Positions 35,155 to 44,016 of a stretch of 64,000 bases of DNA are shown here, one piece after another (the first letter of the stretch is position 1; each line of letters starts with the position of its first letter). The notes beneath the pieces are model-generated. The model was not told the origin of the DNA, did no database searches, and worked only from the letters and a program-made list of their open reading frames with translations. The DNA is from Paraburkholderia diazotrophica (GTDB lineage: Bacteria; Pseudomonadota; Gammaproteobacteria; Burkholderiales; Burkholderiaceae): contig NZ_FNYE01000020.1 of NCBI RefSeq assembly GCF_900108945.1, positions 62,001-126,000 on the forward strand. The letters are read 5' to 3'. The position numbers and the translations under genes were made by a program.

Positions 35155-36246
35155 CTAGAACCAGTGGTTGATGCCGAACGATACGCCCGTCTGCTTCTCG
35201 TGCTGCGACGGACTGAGCGTCGCATTCGTCACGTATACGCCCGTGAAATGCGTATAGTCGATATCCGCATACAGCTCAGTCCGTTTCGACAGCAGATAAG
35301 TGATCCCGAGGATCGCGACATCCTTGCGGCCATCGACGCCGTTCGTCTTGTTCTTGTTGTCGTAATACGCCGCCGTGACGTTGAAGAAGGGCGACATCTG
35401 ATACCGCACGCCGCCCCACAGATACTGATTGCGTGTCATGCTGTGCACGTTGGCCGGCACGTCCTGCAGATTGAGGGAATACCCCGCCATCACGTCGACC
35501 GGGCCCACTGTCACCGTGCCGCCTGCCGTGTACTGGTCGTTGCCGAAGTACTGGCTCGACGTCGCCGATAGCGGATTGGATTTATGCGTGTAGCCTGCGC
35601 CCAGCTTGATCAGCTTCGTGCGATAGTTCAGGCCGCCCGCCAGCGTCGAGCCATGCGCGGCGTTCCCAGGCACACCCCCGAGCGCGTACTCGCCGCGAAT
35701 CACCCACGGGCCGAAGATGCCGCGATAGTTGATGTCGTTGTCGTCGCGTCCCGTGTTGCCGCCCGAAACCGCCGTCGATTCGGTGATGCTCAGGTAATGG
35801 AAGTCGAACGGCTCGAAGTCCTTGATCAGAAAGTGCTGCAGCGTGAACTGACGGCCCATGTCGACCTGTCCGAACGGACCGCCGAATCCCACCGTCGACG
35901 TCCGCTGGAAAAGCTGGTTGTTCGTGTTGTTGTTCGCACCCGTCGAGAGCACATAGCCCGCTTCGAGATTGAAGCGCACGTAGTAGCCGCCGCCGATGTC
36001 CTCCTTCCCCTCGAAGCCCCAGCGGTTCGAGTTATAGACGCCGTTCGAAGCCATCGACAGCGCCGCGCCGCCCGCTTTGGTTCCGTTCACGAGATTGCGC
36101 AAACCGCCGTCGAGAGAACCGTACAACGTGACGCTGCTCTGGGCATGAACCGCGCCGCCCGAAAGGCCTAGCAAGGTCAACGCCGTCAGCGAACGCCTGA
36201 GGCTGCTCACGCGCGCTATGGAAACTGTTCCTTCTTTTTCGTGCAT
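35155..36246 (-). CDS. outer-membrane porin, OmpC/OmpF-like (Gram-negative porin)
   Basis: A 363-residue 16-strand porin of the betaproteobacterial type. The signal peptide ends AVHAQSSVTLYGSLDGGL, the typical first strand. The internal GQVDMGRQFTLQHFL constriction-loop region is present. It ends with the outer-membrane insertion signal INHWF. The GGAGGAG site lies just before the ATG. It lies downstream of the second UbiD gene on the same strand (197-base gap) and may provide outer-membrane entry for the pathway substrate. Confidence 0.93.
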   Translation of the reverse strand: MHEKEGTVSIARVSSLRRSLTALTLLGLSGGAVHAQSSVTLYGSLDGGLRNLVNGTKAGGAALSMASNGVYNSNRWGFEGKEDIGGGYYVRFNLEAGYVLSTGANNNTNNQLFQRTSTVGFGGPFGQVDMGRQFTLQHFLIKDFEPFDFHYLSITESTAVSGGNTGRDDNDINYRGIFGPWVIRGEYALGGVPGNAAHGSTLAGGLNYRTKLIKLGAGYTHKSNPLSATSSQYFGNDQYTAGGTVTVGPVDVMAGYSLNLQDVPANVHSMTRNQYLWGGVRYQMSPFFNVTAAYYDNKNKTNGVDGRKDVAILGITYLLSKRTELYADIDYTHFTGVYVTNATLSPSQHEKQTGVSFGINHWF

Positions 36247-36443
36247 ATCTCCTCCATCAATGTCGTTTTATTCATGTGGGAGAACGTGCGGGACCGGACG
36301 CTTCCCGCGTCGTCTACCGTGGATGTGCGAGAGCGTCCCACTTGAACCGCGGTCCAGCGTTCTGCCGCTTGCAGACGGCAAACCGTGAACCATCGCGTGA
36401 GACGCTCCGTTGCTGCTGTGGTGTGGCCGCTTTCGACGGCCGC

Positions 36444-38084
36444 TTACATGTCCTTCTTCTCCGCGAAGTACCAGTCCGAGTCCTTGTTGATCCATTCGGG
36501 ACCGACACGCTGACGCGTCTGCTCCTCACCCGTCTTGAAGTACTCGCTGTTCACCGCGCGTTGCGCCATCGCTTCGTTGCGCTCGTCCCAGTCGCCCATC
36601 GAGACGCCGTACCACGGCCATTCGGGACGCAGCGCCGGCAAGCCGAGCTCTTCCCAGATGACCTTGGCGTTCTCCATGTAGGGCCTCGTCGGCAACGACA
36701 GCGGCGGCAGTTTTTCCTTGCGCGTCGCGTTCATCAGGATCACGCCGTCCACTGCGTCGTCGCCGCGCTGCGCACCCGACGTTCGCGGACCATGCCCCGT
36801 GTCGCGGCCGTGCAGGATCTGCACGTCCTTGATTGCATTCATCCGGTAGCTCATCGACCAGAAGATGGCGTCGCTGTTCTCGGGGTTGATGTCGTTGCTG
36901 ACGGCGACGACGAGCTTGCCGACGGCCGGCTGCAGCGATGCGGCGCCCATCAGTGCGCGCCAGATCTCCGTTTCGGTCGCCTTCTCGCTGAATACGACGA
37001 TCACGAGCTTGCGCAGATTCGTGAGCGGTTCGTGCATCACGACCTTCTCAACGCTCGCGATACGCAGCGAGTTCCTCAGGTGATCGAGGAACAGCGGCTC
37101 GAATGCCACCTTCTTGACCAGCGAGCTTTCGCTCGGCGTGACCTGGCTGATGATCGACACAAGATGGGCATTCTTGCGGCGCGTGATCGCCGTGACGTTC
37201 ATATACGGGTTGAATTCCTGAAGGTTCACATGCCCGTGCGACTCGCCGAACGGACCTTCCGGTTCTAGCGTATCCGTCGGCACGAAGCCTTCGATGACGA
37301 TCTCAGCGTCGGCGGGCACGAGCAGATCGTTCGTCTTGCACTTCACGACGCGCAGCGGCTCGCCCAGAATCGCACCCGCAACGCCGAGCTCGTCCACATC
37401 GATAGGCAGTTTCTGCACCGAACAGAACGACACGGCAGGATGCCCGCCGATCACGAGCGCGGCGGGCATCGGTTTGCCCATCGCCTTGTACTTGAGCCAA
37501 TGCTGATAGATGCCCTGGCCCATTTCGATAGAAGGGTTGCAGCCGACCCGACGCTTGCCCTTGATCTGCCCGCGATATGTGCCCATGTTCTGAATGCCGT
37601 TTTCCGGGTCGACCGAGATGTACTGTGAACAGGTCGTATACGGCGCATTGTCGAAACCCGGCGTGGAAATGGGAATCGGCAAGTGTTCGAGCCCTTGTCC
37701 ATCGACATCGAGATCGTCGCCGATGAAGCACACCTCCTGGCACGGCGCTTCGTCGACGACGACGGGCGCGATCGGATTGCCCTTCGCCTGCTGCCACTTT
37801 TTGCCGATCGCGTCGACGGACACGCCCATGCCGATCGAGTACACCTCCCGGTTGATCGACAGCGCGCCCACGACGACGGGCAGCTCATACCGGCGTCCCT
37901 TGCTGTCGACGACGTTATGGAATACGAACGCCTTGCGATCCGATTCGGGAATGCCGCCGCGCAACTGCCAACGCACGAGCGGATGAAGCTCGGTGTCCTT
38001 GTTGATCTCGCGATGTACGTGGACGACGAGGCCTTTTTCTTCCAAGGCCTGCAAATGTGTCTGGAAGGAAGGGAAGTTTTTCAT
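36444..38084 (-). CDS. second UbiD-family prenylated-FMN decarboxylase
   Basis: A 546-residue UbiD-type enzyme, longer than the copy at 19301, with an extended C-terminal tail (after about residue 460, ending DWYFAEKKDM). It has FQTHLQALEEKGLVVHV, IQNMGTYRGQIKGKRRVGCN (catalytic Arg region), ALVIGGHPAV, and the catalytic Glu pair in EPEGPFGESHGHVN (about residues 274-279). The ATG at 38084 is preferred to a TTG 21 bases earlier. It is divergent from the ubiX gene, the enzyme that makes its cofactor, with two palindromes in between. Confidence 0.92.
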   Translation of the reverse strand: MKNFPSFQTHLQALEEKGLVVHVHREINKDTELHPLVRWQLRGGIPESDRKAFVFHNVVDSKGRRYELPVVVGALSINREVYSIGMGVSVDAIGKKWQQAKGNPIAPVVVDEAPCQEVCFIGDDLDVDGQGLEHLPIPISTPGFDNAPYTTCSQYISVDPENGIQNMGTYRGQIKGKRRVGCNPSIEMGQGIYQHWLKYKAMGKPMPAALVIGGHPAVSFCSVQKLPIDVDELGVAGAILGEPLRVVKCKTNDLLVPADAEIVIEGFVPTDTLEPEGPFGESHGHVNLQEFNPYMNVTAITRRKNAHLVSIISQVTPSESSLVKKVAFEPLFLDHLRNSLRIASVEKVVMHEPLTNLRKLVIVVFSEKATETEIWRALMGAASLQPAVGKLVVAVSNDINPENSDAIFWSMSYRMNAIKDVQILHGRDTGHGPRTSGAQRGDDAVDGVILMNATRKEKLPPLSLPTRPYMENAKVIWEELGLPALRPEWPWYGVSMGDWDERNEAMAQRAVNSEYFKTGEEQTRQRVGPEWINKDSDWYFAEKKDM

Positions 38085-38323
38085 GGTTGTCCGGTGAATG
38101 ATCAAAGGGAATGCATCGCAAACCGGCCAGCCTCACGGATTCGCCTGTCGGATTGCATTGGTGTGAGTCGAGCCACGTCGCTTCGATATGACGTGTCCGG
38201 GCAGCACGGCGGCAGACAGATGCTGCTGTTCGGCAGACGTTGCTCGTCGAGTCTCGCGGCCTGACATGCGTGACTGTGAGCGCAGACTGAGCCAGAACGC
38301 CCTCCCTCGCAAACGGTGATTTC

Positions 38324-38349
38324 TCATGTGCGTCATGAACGGATTTCAT
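38324..38349. promoter_or_regulatory. regulon palindrome, copy 5 with half-site
   Basis: TCATG-TGCGT-CATGA (38324-38338), followed by a TTTCAT half-site at 38344-38349. It lies in the 491-base interval between the divergent ubiD and ubiX genes. Apart from copies 5 and 6, this interval contains nothing recognisable. Confidence 0.75.
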
Positions 38350-38393
38350 CCGCGGCACGGCGTGGCGTCGCGCGCCACATCCGCGTGCAGACG

Positions 38394-38420
38394 ATGAAAA
38401 GACTTCATGCCACGCATGAA
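38394..38420. promoter_or_regulatory. regulon palindrome, copy 6, opposite orientation
   Basis: TTCATG-CCACG-CATGAA (38404-38420) is a perfect palindrome with six-base arms, preceded by an ATGAAAA half-site at 38394-38400. The orientation is opposite to copy 5, again one site per divergent promoter. Confidence 0.78.
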
Positions 38421-38575
38421 CAGATTTCGTTTGAAGCGTCCCGCCTGCGTCATGCAACCTTCACGTAGCCGTATGCCATCTGAGGTGCGTAAGGATTCTT
38501 CATGCGGACGCGTGATATCCGATTCATCGCGACGCGAAGCAATGCATCGCGGGCACTTCGGTTCAACGAGAGACG

Positions 38576-39184
38576 ATGGACATGGAACGACGCAAACGTA
38601 TCGTGGTGGGAATCAGCGGCGCCTCGGGCGTCATCTATGGCGTGCGGCTACTCGAGATGCTGCGCGAGCTGAACGTCGAATCGCATCTCGTCATGAGCCG
38701 CTCAGCGCAGATGACACTCGCGTACGAGACGGATTTGCGCACGGCCGACGTACAGGCGCTCGCTCACGAGCACTATCCGAATGCCGATATCGGCGCCGCC
38801 ATTTCGAGCGGTTCGTTTCGTGTGGACGGCATGATCGTCGCGCCTTGCTCGATGAAGACGCTTGCGGAGATCGCGACGGGCAACACAGGCTCTTTGTTGT
38901 CGCGCGCCGCGGACGTCATGCTGAAGGAGCGTAAGCGGGTCGTTCTGATGGCGCGCGAAACACCGCTGCATCTCGGACATTTGCGCAATATGACGTCCGT
39001 AACGGAAGCAGGCGCGATTATCTATCCGCCCGTGCCCGCGTTTTACGCACGGCCGGACAGTCTCGAATCCATGATCGATCACACGCTCGGGCGCGTGCTC
39101 GATCTGTTCGACATCGACACGGGCACCGTCAAGCGCTGGACGGGCGATTTCAGCCATCGGCTCGTCAGCGTAGCGAACGGATGA
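38576..39184 (+). CDS. ubiX: UbiX-family flavin prenyltransferase
   Basis: A 202-residue UbiX/Pad1-type enzyme, making prenylated FMN from FMN and dimethylallyl phosphate. The FMN-binding start is RIVVGISGASGVIYGVRLLE. The conserved APCSMKTLAEIATGNTGSLL and LKERKRVVLMARETPLHLGH carry phosphate and FMN contacts. The C-terminus has YPPVPAFYARPDSLESMIDH. It is adjacent and divergent to the second UbiD gene, so it is a dedicated cofactor supplier for the two UbiD enzymes. Housekeeping UbiX has the same motifs, so the name reflects family only. Confidence 0.93.
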   Translation: MDMERRKRIVVGISGASGVIYGVRLLEMLRELNVESHLVMSRSAQMTLAYETDLRTADVQALAHEHYPNADIGAAISSGSFRVDGMIVAPCSMKTLAEIATGNTGSLLSRAADVMLKERKRVVLMARETPLHLGHLRNMTSVTEAGAIIYPPVPAFYARPDSLESMIDHTLGRVLDLFDIDTGTVKRWTGDFSHRLVSVANG

Positions 39185-39241
39185 CGGGTTGGCGCGCGGA
39201 CTCGGGCTGCGCGGCGATCCGATATTTGGGTCACGCAGGCG

Positions 39242-39868
39242 TCATCCCATCAGCAAGCTTGTCTTCTCCTTTTTTTCCCACTGTTTGACTTGGACTCCGG
39301 GATTCAGCAGCTTGCTGAGCGCCTGTCCCTTCGGCGTCGTCCAATCCACCGCCAATCCGGAGACGACCTGCGGCGTCGACGTGATGACGGCACCGGCCTG
39401 CTCCAATCGGCGCAGGGCGGCGTCGTTGCCAAGCTTGGTAGACGAAGCCGAAGCATCGGTCACTACCTGGACCTCGTAGCCTTCGTCGAGCAGCTGCAGA
39501 ACCGGGAACACCACGCAGATCTCGGTAGAGATCCCTGCTACGAACACCTTCTCGCGGCCGGTTGCCTTGACTGCATTGTTGAAGTTCGGGTCATGCATGG
39601 CGTTTACGATGCCAGCGCGCTTGACCCGATTGGCGAACGCCTCCGGCGCTGCTTCTTCCAGTTCAGTGAGCAACGGCCCCTGGGCGCGTTCCTCCATACT
39701 GGAGGTGAATACCAGCGGAAGTCCGGTAGCCGTGGCGACCTTCGCCAGCAGCACGGCGTTCTTTTTTATTTCCTCGACATCGTGCGAGCGCGTCCAGGAC
39801 ATCGTGCCAATCTGGTGGTCGATCAGCAGCAACGCGGCGTTTTCAGGCGTGAATACGTTCTTGTGCAT
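39242..39868 (-). CDS. isochorismatase-family hydrolase (YcaC-like)
   Basis: Cysteine hydrolase fold of 208 residues. Catalytic Asp is in ALLLIDHQIGTMSW; the Lys lies in the central region; and the nucleophile Cys is in VFVAGISTEICVVF, with Thr-Glu before it. The family cleaves amides or vinyl-ether bonds; YcaC-type members have unknown substrates. The ATG at 39868 gives the standard N-terminus. It follows the NmrA-like gene by 28 bases on the same strand and is probably under the divergent HxlR regulator. Confidence 0.9.
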   Translation of the reverse strand: MHKNVFTPENAALLLIDHQIGTMSWTRSHDVEEIKKNAVLLAKVATATGLPLVFTSSMEERAQGPLLTELEEAAPEAFANRVKRAGIVNAMHDPNFNNAVKATGREKVFVAGISTEICVVFPVLQLLDEGYEVQVVTDASASSTKLGNDAALRRLEQAGAVITSTPQVVSGLAVDWTTPKGQALSKLLNPGVQVKQWEKKEKTSLLMG

Positions 39869-39896
39869 GGTTTGATCCTTTCCCGAAACTGGCGCG

Positions 39897-40757
39897 TCAC
39901 GACTTCGCTTGCGCGCCATCCTGTTCTTCTAGCCAAGCGTCCAAGGTCAGCAGATCGGGATGCCTTACCTTCAGCGCAGGAATATCGGCCGTATAGCCGG
40001 CTTCGCCGAACCACTCGAACATCCTGCGAATGTCATAGGGAAGCGGCCGCAATAGCAGTCGGGGAACGGGAAATGGAAGTCCGGCCGTCCAGCCGTGGCG
40101 TTTGAAAGCCGCGACGATCTCTGAATGGGTCAATTCGTCGCCCGCGATTTCCTCGGCCTTGCCGATGAACACTTCGGGGTGAGTGAAAGCGTGCGCCACC
40201 CATTTGCCAATGTCGGCCGTGGCAATCATTTGCACCGGCTTGCTCGCAGAGACATAACTACGCAGCAGGGCCAGCAGCACCACGCGCAGGGACGACTTTA
40301 TGAAGTTCTCCATAAAGAAGACGGGACGAACGATGCTAGTGGGCAGGTCAAGGTGAAGAATGTGCTCCTCGACACGCCATTTGCTGTCGAAATGCGGCAC
40401 GCCCGAACGCCGGTCGGCACCGCCGACGGACGAGTAGATGAAGTGCGTAACTTCGGCAGCTCGTGCCGCATCAGCCACGGCGATGCCGCGCCGGCTTTCG
40501 ACCTCGCCCCCTTGGTCGGTTCCCTGCACGGAAAACACGCCATACGCACCAGCGAAGGCGGCTCGCAACGAAGCGGGGTTGTCCATGTCTGCGGCGACGA
40601 CTTCCATGCCGCTGGCAGCCAGTCGGCGTGCTGTATCAGAGTCGGGATTGCGTGACAGGGCACGAACCTTCCAGCGGCCATCGGCGATGAGTGAGCGGGC
40701 TACCGCGCCGCCCTGCTGTCCTGTTGCCCCCAGCACGACGATTGTTCTCAAGTTCAT
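39897..40757 (-). CDS. NmrA-like NAD(P)-binding protein
   Basis: Atypical short-chain dehydrogenase of 286 residues (NmrA/HSCARG type). The dinucleotide motif is VVLGATGQQGGAVARSL at the N-terminus, and THFIYSSVGGADRRSG and SIVRPVFFMENF follow. Many members sense the NADP(H) ratio or act as quinone reductases. The ATG at 40757 is chosen because it places the Rossmann strand at residue 5. It is divergent from the HxlR regulator, 64 bases away. Confidence 0.88.
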   Translation of the reverse strand: MNLRTIVVLGATGQQGGAVARSLIADGRWKVRALSRNPDSDTARRLAASGMEVVAADMDNPASLRAAFAGAYGVFSVQGTDQGGEVESRRGIAVADAARAAEVTHFIYSSVGGADRRSGVPHFDSKWRVEEHILHLDLPTSIVRPVFFMENFIKSSLRVVLLALLRSYVSASKPVQMIATADIGKWVAHAFTHPEVFIGKAEEIAGDELTHSEIVAAFKRHGWTAGLPFPVPRLLLRPLPYDIRRMFEWFGEAGYTADIPALKVRHPDLLTLDAWLEEQDGAQAKS

Positions 40758-40821
40758 AGCATGCAATACAAATGTCTTGATAGTATGAATATCGACTGCT
40801 CCATGAAATTGAACAAGTAGG

Positions 40822-41202
40822 ATGAAAAACAATACCGGTATGGAATCCCATACCAATCCCCCAAGGGTGCAGCGCTGCGCGCCGACGAAAGCAGAACTGG
40901 ACGAATTTCGCCAAGCCATCGGTACAATCATCGGCAAATGGAAGGTTGAAATACTGTGGGTGTTACTGGACGGGCCGCTACGGTTCGGCCAGATACGCAA
41001 GGCGCTGCCAGGTATCACCCAGCACATGCTTACGGCGCAACTCCGTGCGCTTGAAGCGGATAGGCTGGTCAGCCGGACTTCCTATGCGGAGATTCCGCCT
41101 AGAGTGGAATATGCGCTGACAGATCATGCCCGTGCGCTGAAACCGATTTTCCTGGCGCTGACAGAATGGGCGCGCCTGTTACGCAACAAGCCAGGGGATT
41201 AA
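40822..41202 (+). CDS. HxlR-family transcriptional regulator
   Basis: A 126-residue winged-helix regulator of the HxlR type, with GKWKVEILWVLLDGPLRFGQ, ALPGITQHMLTAQLRALEAD and RTSYAEIPPRVEYALTDHAR. Such regulators often respond to electrophiles or quinones. The site is divergent from the NmrA/isochorismatase genes, the usual arrangement for autoregulated HxlR control. The central Cys common in electrophile sensors is present only near the N-terminus (RCAPT). Confidence 0.92.
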   Translation: MKNNTGMESHTNPPRVQRCAPTKAELDEFRQAIGTIIGKWKVEILWVLLDGPLRFGQIRKALPGITQHMLTAQLRALEADRLVSRTSYAEIPPRVEYALTDHARALKPIFLALTEWARLLRNKPGD

Positions 41203-41287
41203 AAACAATCGAGGCAGTCCAGGGCGGCGATTTCTTCGTTGGCAGTTGCCGACTATGACTGATATGGATAAATCTGCCGAAGCACGT

Positions 41288-41485
41288 TTACTTAAATGGG
41301 ACCGGCGAATCGCCTTGGATGCGCTCCTGCGCATCGAACGCTTCTCTGGCGACATCAATATCGCGAATGGGGTCGCTGGCCCAGGTTCCCAATGCGATTA
41401 CCGGCTCCGTGAGCGGACGACCGAGCGGCGTCAACTCATACTCCGCATGCGGTGGCATCACCGCATAAACTGTTCTTTTGATGAG
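41288..41485 (-). pseudogene. HxlR-family C-terminal remnant
   Basis: A minus-strand frame reads LIKRTVYAVMPPHAEYELTP and then LGRPLTEPVIALGTWASD, the wing and C-terminal helix of an HxlR regulator. The DNA-binding helices are missing, and the upstream part (MPARANDAFGR) does not match the family. It is a decayed second HxlR gene beside the intact one. Confidence 0.75.
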
Positions 41486-41630
41486 GAAGCGGCCAAAAGC
41501 GTCATTCGCTCGCGCCGGCATTTATTCGTCGTCCGCACTCCGTAAGCAGCCGTTCTGCGGCTGCGTTGCGAGGTGGCATGCCGTGTTTCGTGGCAGCAAG
41601 GTGGACGAACTCCGCGCCCGTTCGCCCCAG

Positions 41631-42569
41631 TCAGAAACCCGCTCGCCGCCCTTGCATTCCGAGTGTATCCTTGCCGCCCAGCCGCTCCACAAGGTGCTCA
41701 CGGAACCCTTCTGCTGCTGGCGAGACCGCGCGGTTCGACGAATGATAGAGGCAAACCTCGCGCATCACTTCCGGTTCTACGATCCGGCGCATAGCAAGAC
41801 CGAGCGGCCTCGCCAGCAAACCAACGTAACCCGGGGCAAGTGTCAATGCCAAGCCTGCGGCTGCCATGCCAAGAGCGGTAGTGATGTTGTCTACCACGTC
41901 CATCGGTGCAATACGTTCGTCGTCGGCTGCGCCAGCCTGCATAAGCGACACGTTACGTTCATAGTCCCGGCCTGCCGCAACCAACGGTTGCTTTCGTAAG
42001 TCCGCCCATGTAATACGTGCACGCTTCGCGAACGGATGCTCAGGCGGGCACCAGAGCACCCATGGACTTTTGAACAGCCCAACGCGTGTCACCTCATCAC
42101 CGACAGACTGATCTGGACCGATAGCCAGATCGACGTCTGCATTGGCTACCATATCAACGAGGTTATCTACGGCAGCATCCCGAATCCTGATGACCACTTT
42201 TGGATGAGTCTTCGCGTAGGCTCTTATTGCAGCCGGCAACATCGTGGTCGCGATCACGAGCGAAGCCGCAATTCGAACTATTCCAGCCGCCCGGTTCCGT
42301 ATGTCATCCGCCGCCGCCTGAGCCAACTCTATATTCCTTAGCACGCTCTTCGCGTGCACGACGAATTCCCGCCCGGCCGGCGAAAGCGCGACGCTTCGCG
42401 TTGTCCGGTCGAAGAGCCGAAAACCTACGCCGGTTTCGAGTTCCGAGATTAGCAAACTCACTGCAGAGGGCGAGAGATTCAGACGCTCCCCTGCTTTCCC
42501 GAAGTTGCGAACGTCAGCAACGGTCAAAAACGCAGCGAGCTGCCGCGGGGTAAATCGGGGATTGCTCAT
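41631..42569 (-). CDS. LysR-family regulator
   Basis: A 312-residue LysR regulator with the winged helix RQLAAFLTVADVRNFGKAGE and LSPSAVSLLISELETGVGF, and an effector domain from about residue 93 (IVRIAASLVIATTMLPAAI). The start at 42569 (MSNPRF) is used; an ATG four codons earlier is possible. It is divergent from the MFS-dehydrogenase-etf-HPPD operon, with a 119-base interval, and likely controls it. Confidence 0.92.
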   Translation of the reverse strand: MSNPRFTPRQLAAFLTVADVRNFGKAGERLNLSPSAVSLLISELETGVGFRLFDRTTRSVALSPAGREFVVHAKSVLRNIELAQAAADDIRNRAAGIVRIAASLVIATTMLPAAIRAYAKTHPKVVIRIRDAAVDNLVDMVANADVDLAIGPDQSVGDEVTRVGLFKSPWVLWCPPEHPFAKRARITWADLRKQPLVAAGRDYERNVSLMQAGAADDERIAPMDVVDNITTALGMAAAGLALTLAPGYVGLLARPLGLAMRRIVEPEVMREVCLYHSSNRAVSPAAEGFREHLVERLGGKDTLGMQGRRAGF

Positions 42570-42688
42570 GTGTTCTGGCATTAAACAGCATTTCTCAATA
42601 ATAGCCCAGAAAACATCGTTTGTTTTATTCAATGCCCACCCGCAAACTCAAGCCACAACGATTGACATTCCAACTCAGGAGGCACACT

Positions 42689-44008
42689 GTGGCGCACCAA
42701 CTTACCGCGCATCTGCAGCAGGAGGACGAACTCGAAGAGCGCGCATATGTAAAAGTGACCTGGCGGCTAGTACCGTTCCTCTGCCTGTGTTTCGTCATCG
42801 CGTTCCTTGATCGCGTGAACATCGCGTTCGCGAAACTCCAGATGGTTTCGGAATTGGGCTGGAGCGAGCAAATTTATGGCTTCGGAGCCGGCATCTTCTT
42901 CCTCGCCTACTTCATTTGCGAGGTGCCGAGCAACCTGATCATGCATCGGGTGGGCGCGCGCCGCTGGATCGCCCGGATCATGATTTCCTGGGCTGTGCTC
43001 ACGGGCATGATGGCGTTCGTGCACTCGACGACGGCCTTTTACGTGATCCGGTTCCTGATCGGCGCCGCTGAGGCTGGCTTCTTTCCCGGAATCATCCTCT
43101 ATCTCACGTACTGGTATCCGGCGAAGCGTCGGAGCCGCGTCATCGCGACATTCATGACAGCCATCCCGATCGCTGGCGTCAGCGGTGGCATTCTTTCAGG
43201 ATGGATTCTGTCCACGTTTCACGGGGAGGCCGGACTCTCGGGGTGGCAATGGCTGTTTCTGCTCGAATGCGTGCCATCTCTAATCGTCGGCATCGCGGCG
43301 CTCTTCTACCTCGACGATGGAATCCGCAATGCAAAATGGCTGAACGAGGAAGCACGTTCCCGACTGATTGCGAATATCGAAGCGGAAGCAAAGAGCAAGC
43401 AGGCGGTGTCGGTTGCCGCCGCGGTACGCCGCCCGGCTGTATGGGTCCTGGCGCTGGCGTACTTCGGCGCAGCGATGGGACAGTACGGCTTCGGGTTCTG
43501 GCTACCTTCGATCATCAAGCACATGGGCGTTTCCTCCACTATGCATGTTGGTCTGCTGTCCGCAGTTCCATACGTTTTCGGCATCGTCGCAATGCTGGCG
43601 GTCGGACGTAGCGCCGACCGAAGCGGCGAACATCGGTGGCATTACCTTTTGCCTTGTGCTGCCGCTGCGCTGGGGCTCGTAGCAAGCGCGTTGTTCAGTC
43701 ACCAGCAGGCGTTCTCTTTCGGCGCATTGACAGTGGCATGTATGGGTTTGCAGTGCCTTGCCCCGGTGTTTTGGCGCATTCCGACTTCGCTACTAGGCGG
43801 GGTCGCGGCCGCCGCGGGAATCGCACTCATCAATTCGATCGCCAACCTCGCCGGCTTCGTTAGTCCCTACATGATCGGCTGGATCGTAGATCGCACCGGC
43901 AGTACGAACTTCGCTCTCTACGTTATCGCCGCGTTTCTCCTGCTGTCGGCTGTGGTCGTCTTCGCCCTGCCGCATAGCACCGAACGCAGTCAACAATCCA
44001 CCACCTGA
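42689..44008 (+). CDS. MFS transporter, anion:cation symporter family
   Basis: A 439-residue carrier with 12 helices. Helix 1 is LVPFLCLCFVIAFLDRVNIAFA with the ACS-family FLDRVN motif, followed by FLAYFICEVPSNLIMHRVGA and FPGIILYLTYWYPAKRRSR. These carriers take up organic anions such as tartrate, phthalate and hydroxy acids. The GTG at 42689 follows CAGGAGG by seven bases; a longer frame from 42620 is basic and unlike the family. It is the first gene of the five-gene operon and likely imports its hydroxy-acid substrate. Confidence 0.9.
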   Translation: MAHQLTAHLQQEDELEERAYVKVTWRLVPFLCLCFVIAFLDRVNIAFAKLQMVSELGWSEQIYGFGAGIFFLAYFICEVPSNLIMHRVGARRWIARIMISWAVLTGMMAFVHSTTAFYVIRFLIGAAEAGFFPGIILYLTYWYPAKRRSRVIATFMTAIPIAGVSGGILSGWILSTFHGEAGLSGWQWLFLLECVPSLIVGIAALFYLDDGIRNAKWLNEEARSRLIANIEAEAKSKQAVSVAAAVRRPAVWVLALAYFGAAMGQYGFGFWLPSIIKHMGVSSTMHVGLLSAVPYVFGIVAMLAVGRSADRSGEHRWHYLLPCAAAALGLVASALFSHQQAFSFGALTVACMGLQCLAPVFWRIPTSLLGGVAAAAGIALINSIANLAGFVSPYMIGWIVDRTGSTNFALYVIAAFLLLSAVVVFALPHSTERSQQSTT

Positions 44009-44016
44009 ATCAAGCA

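Noticed and set aside
38394..38420. CRISPR-like or REP-type repeat
   Set aside because: The repeated units are short, few, confined to promoter regions and carry an inverted structure, which fits operators and not an array.
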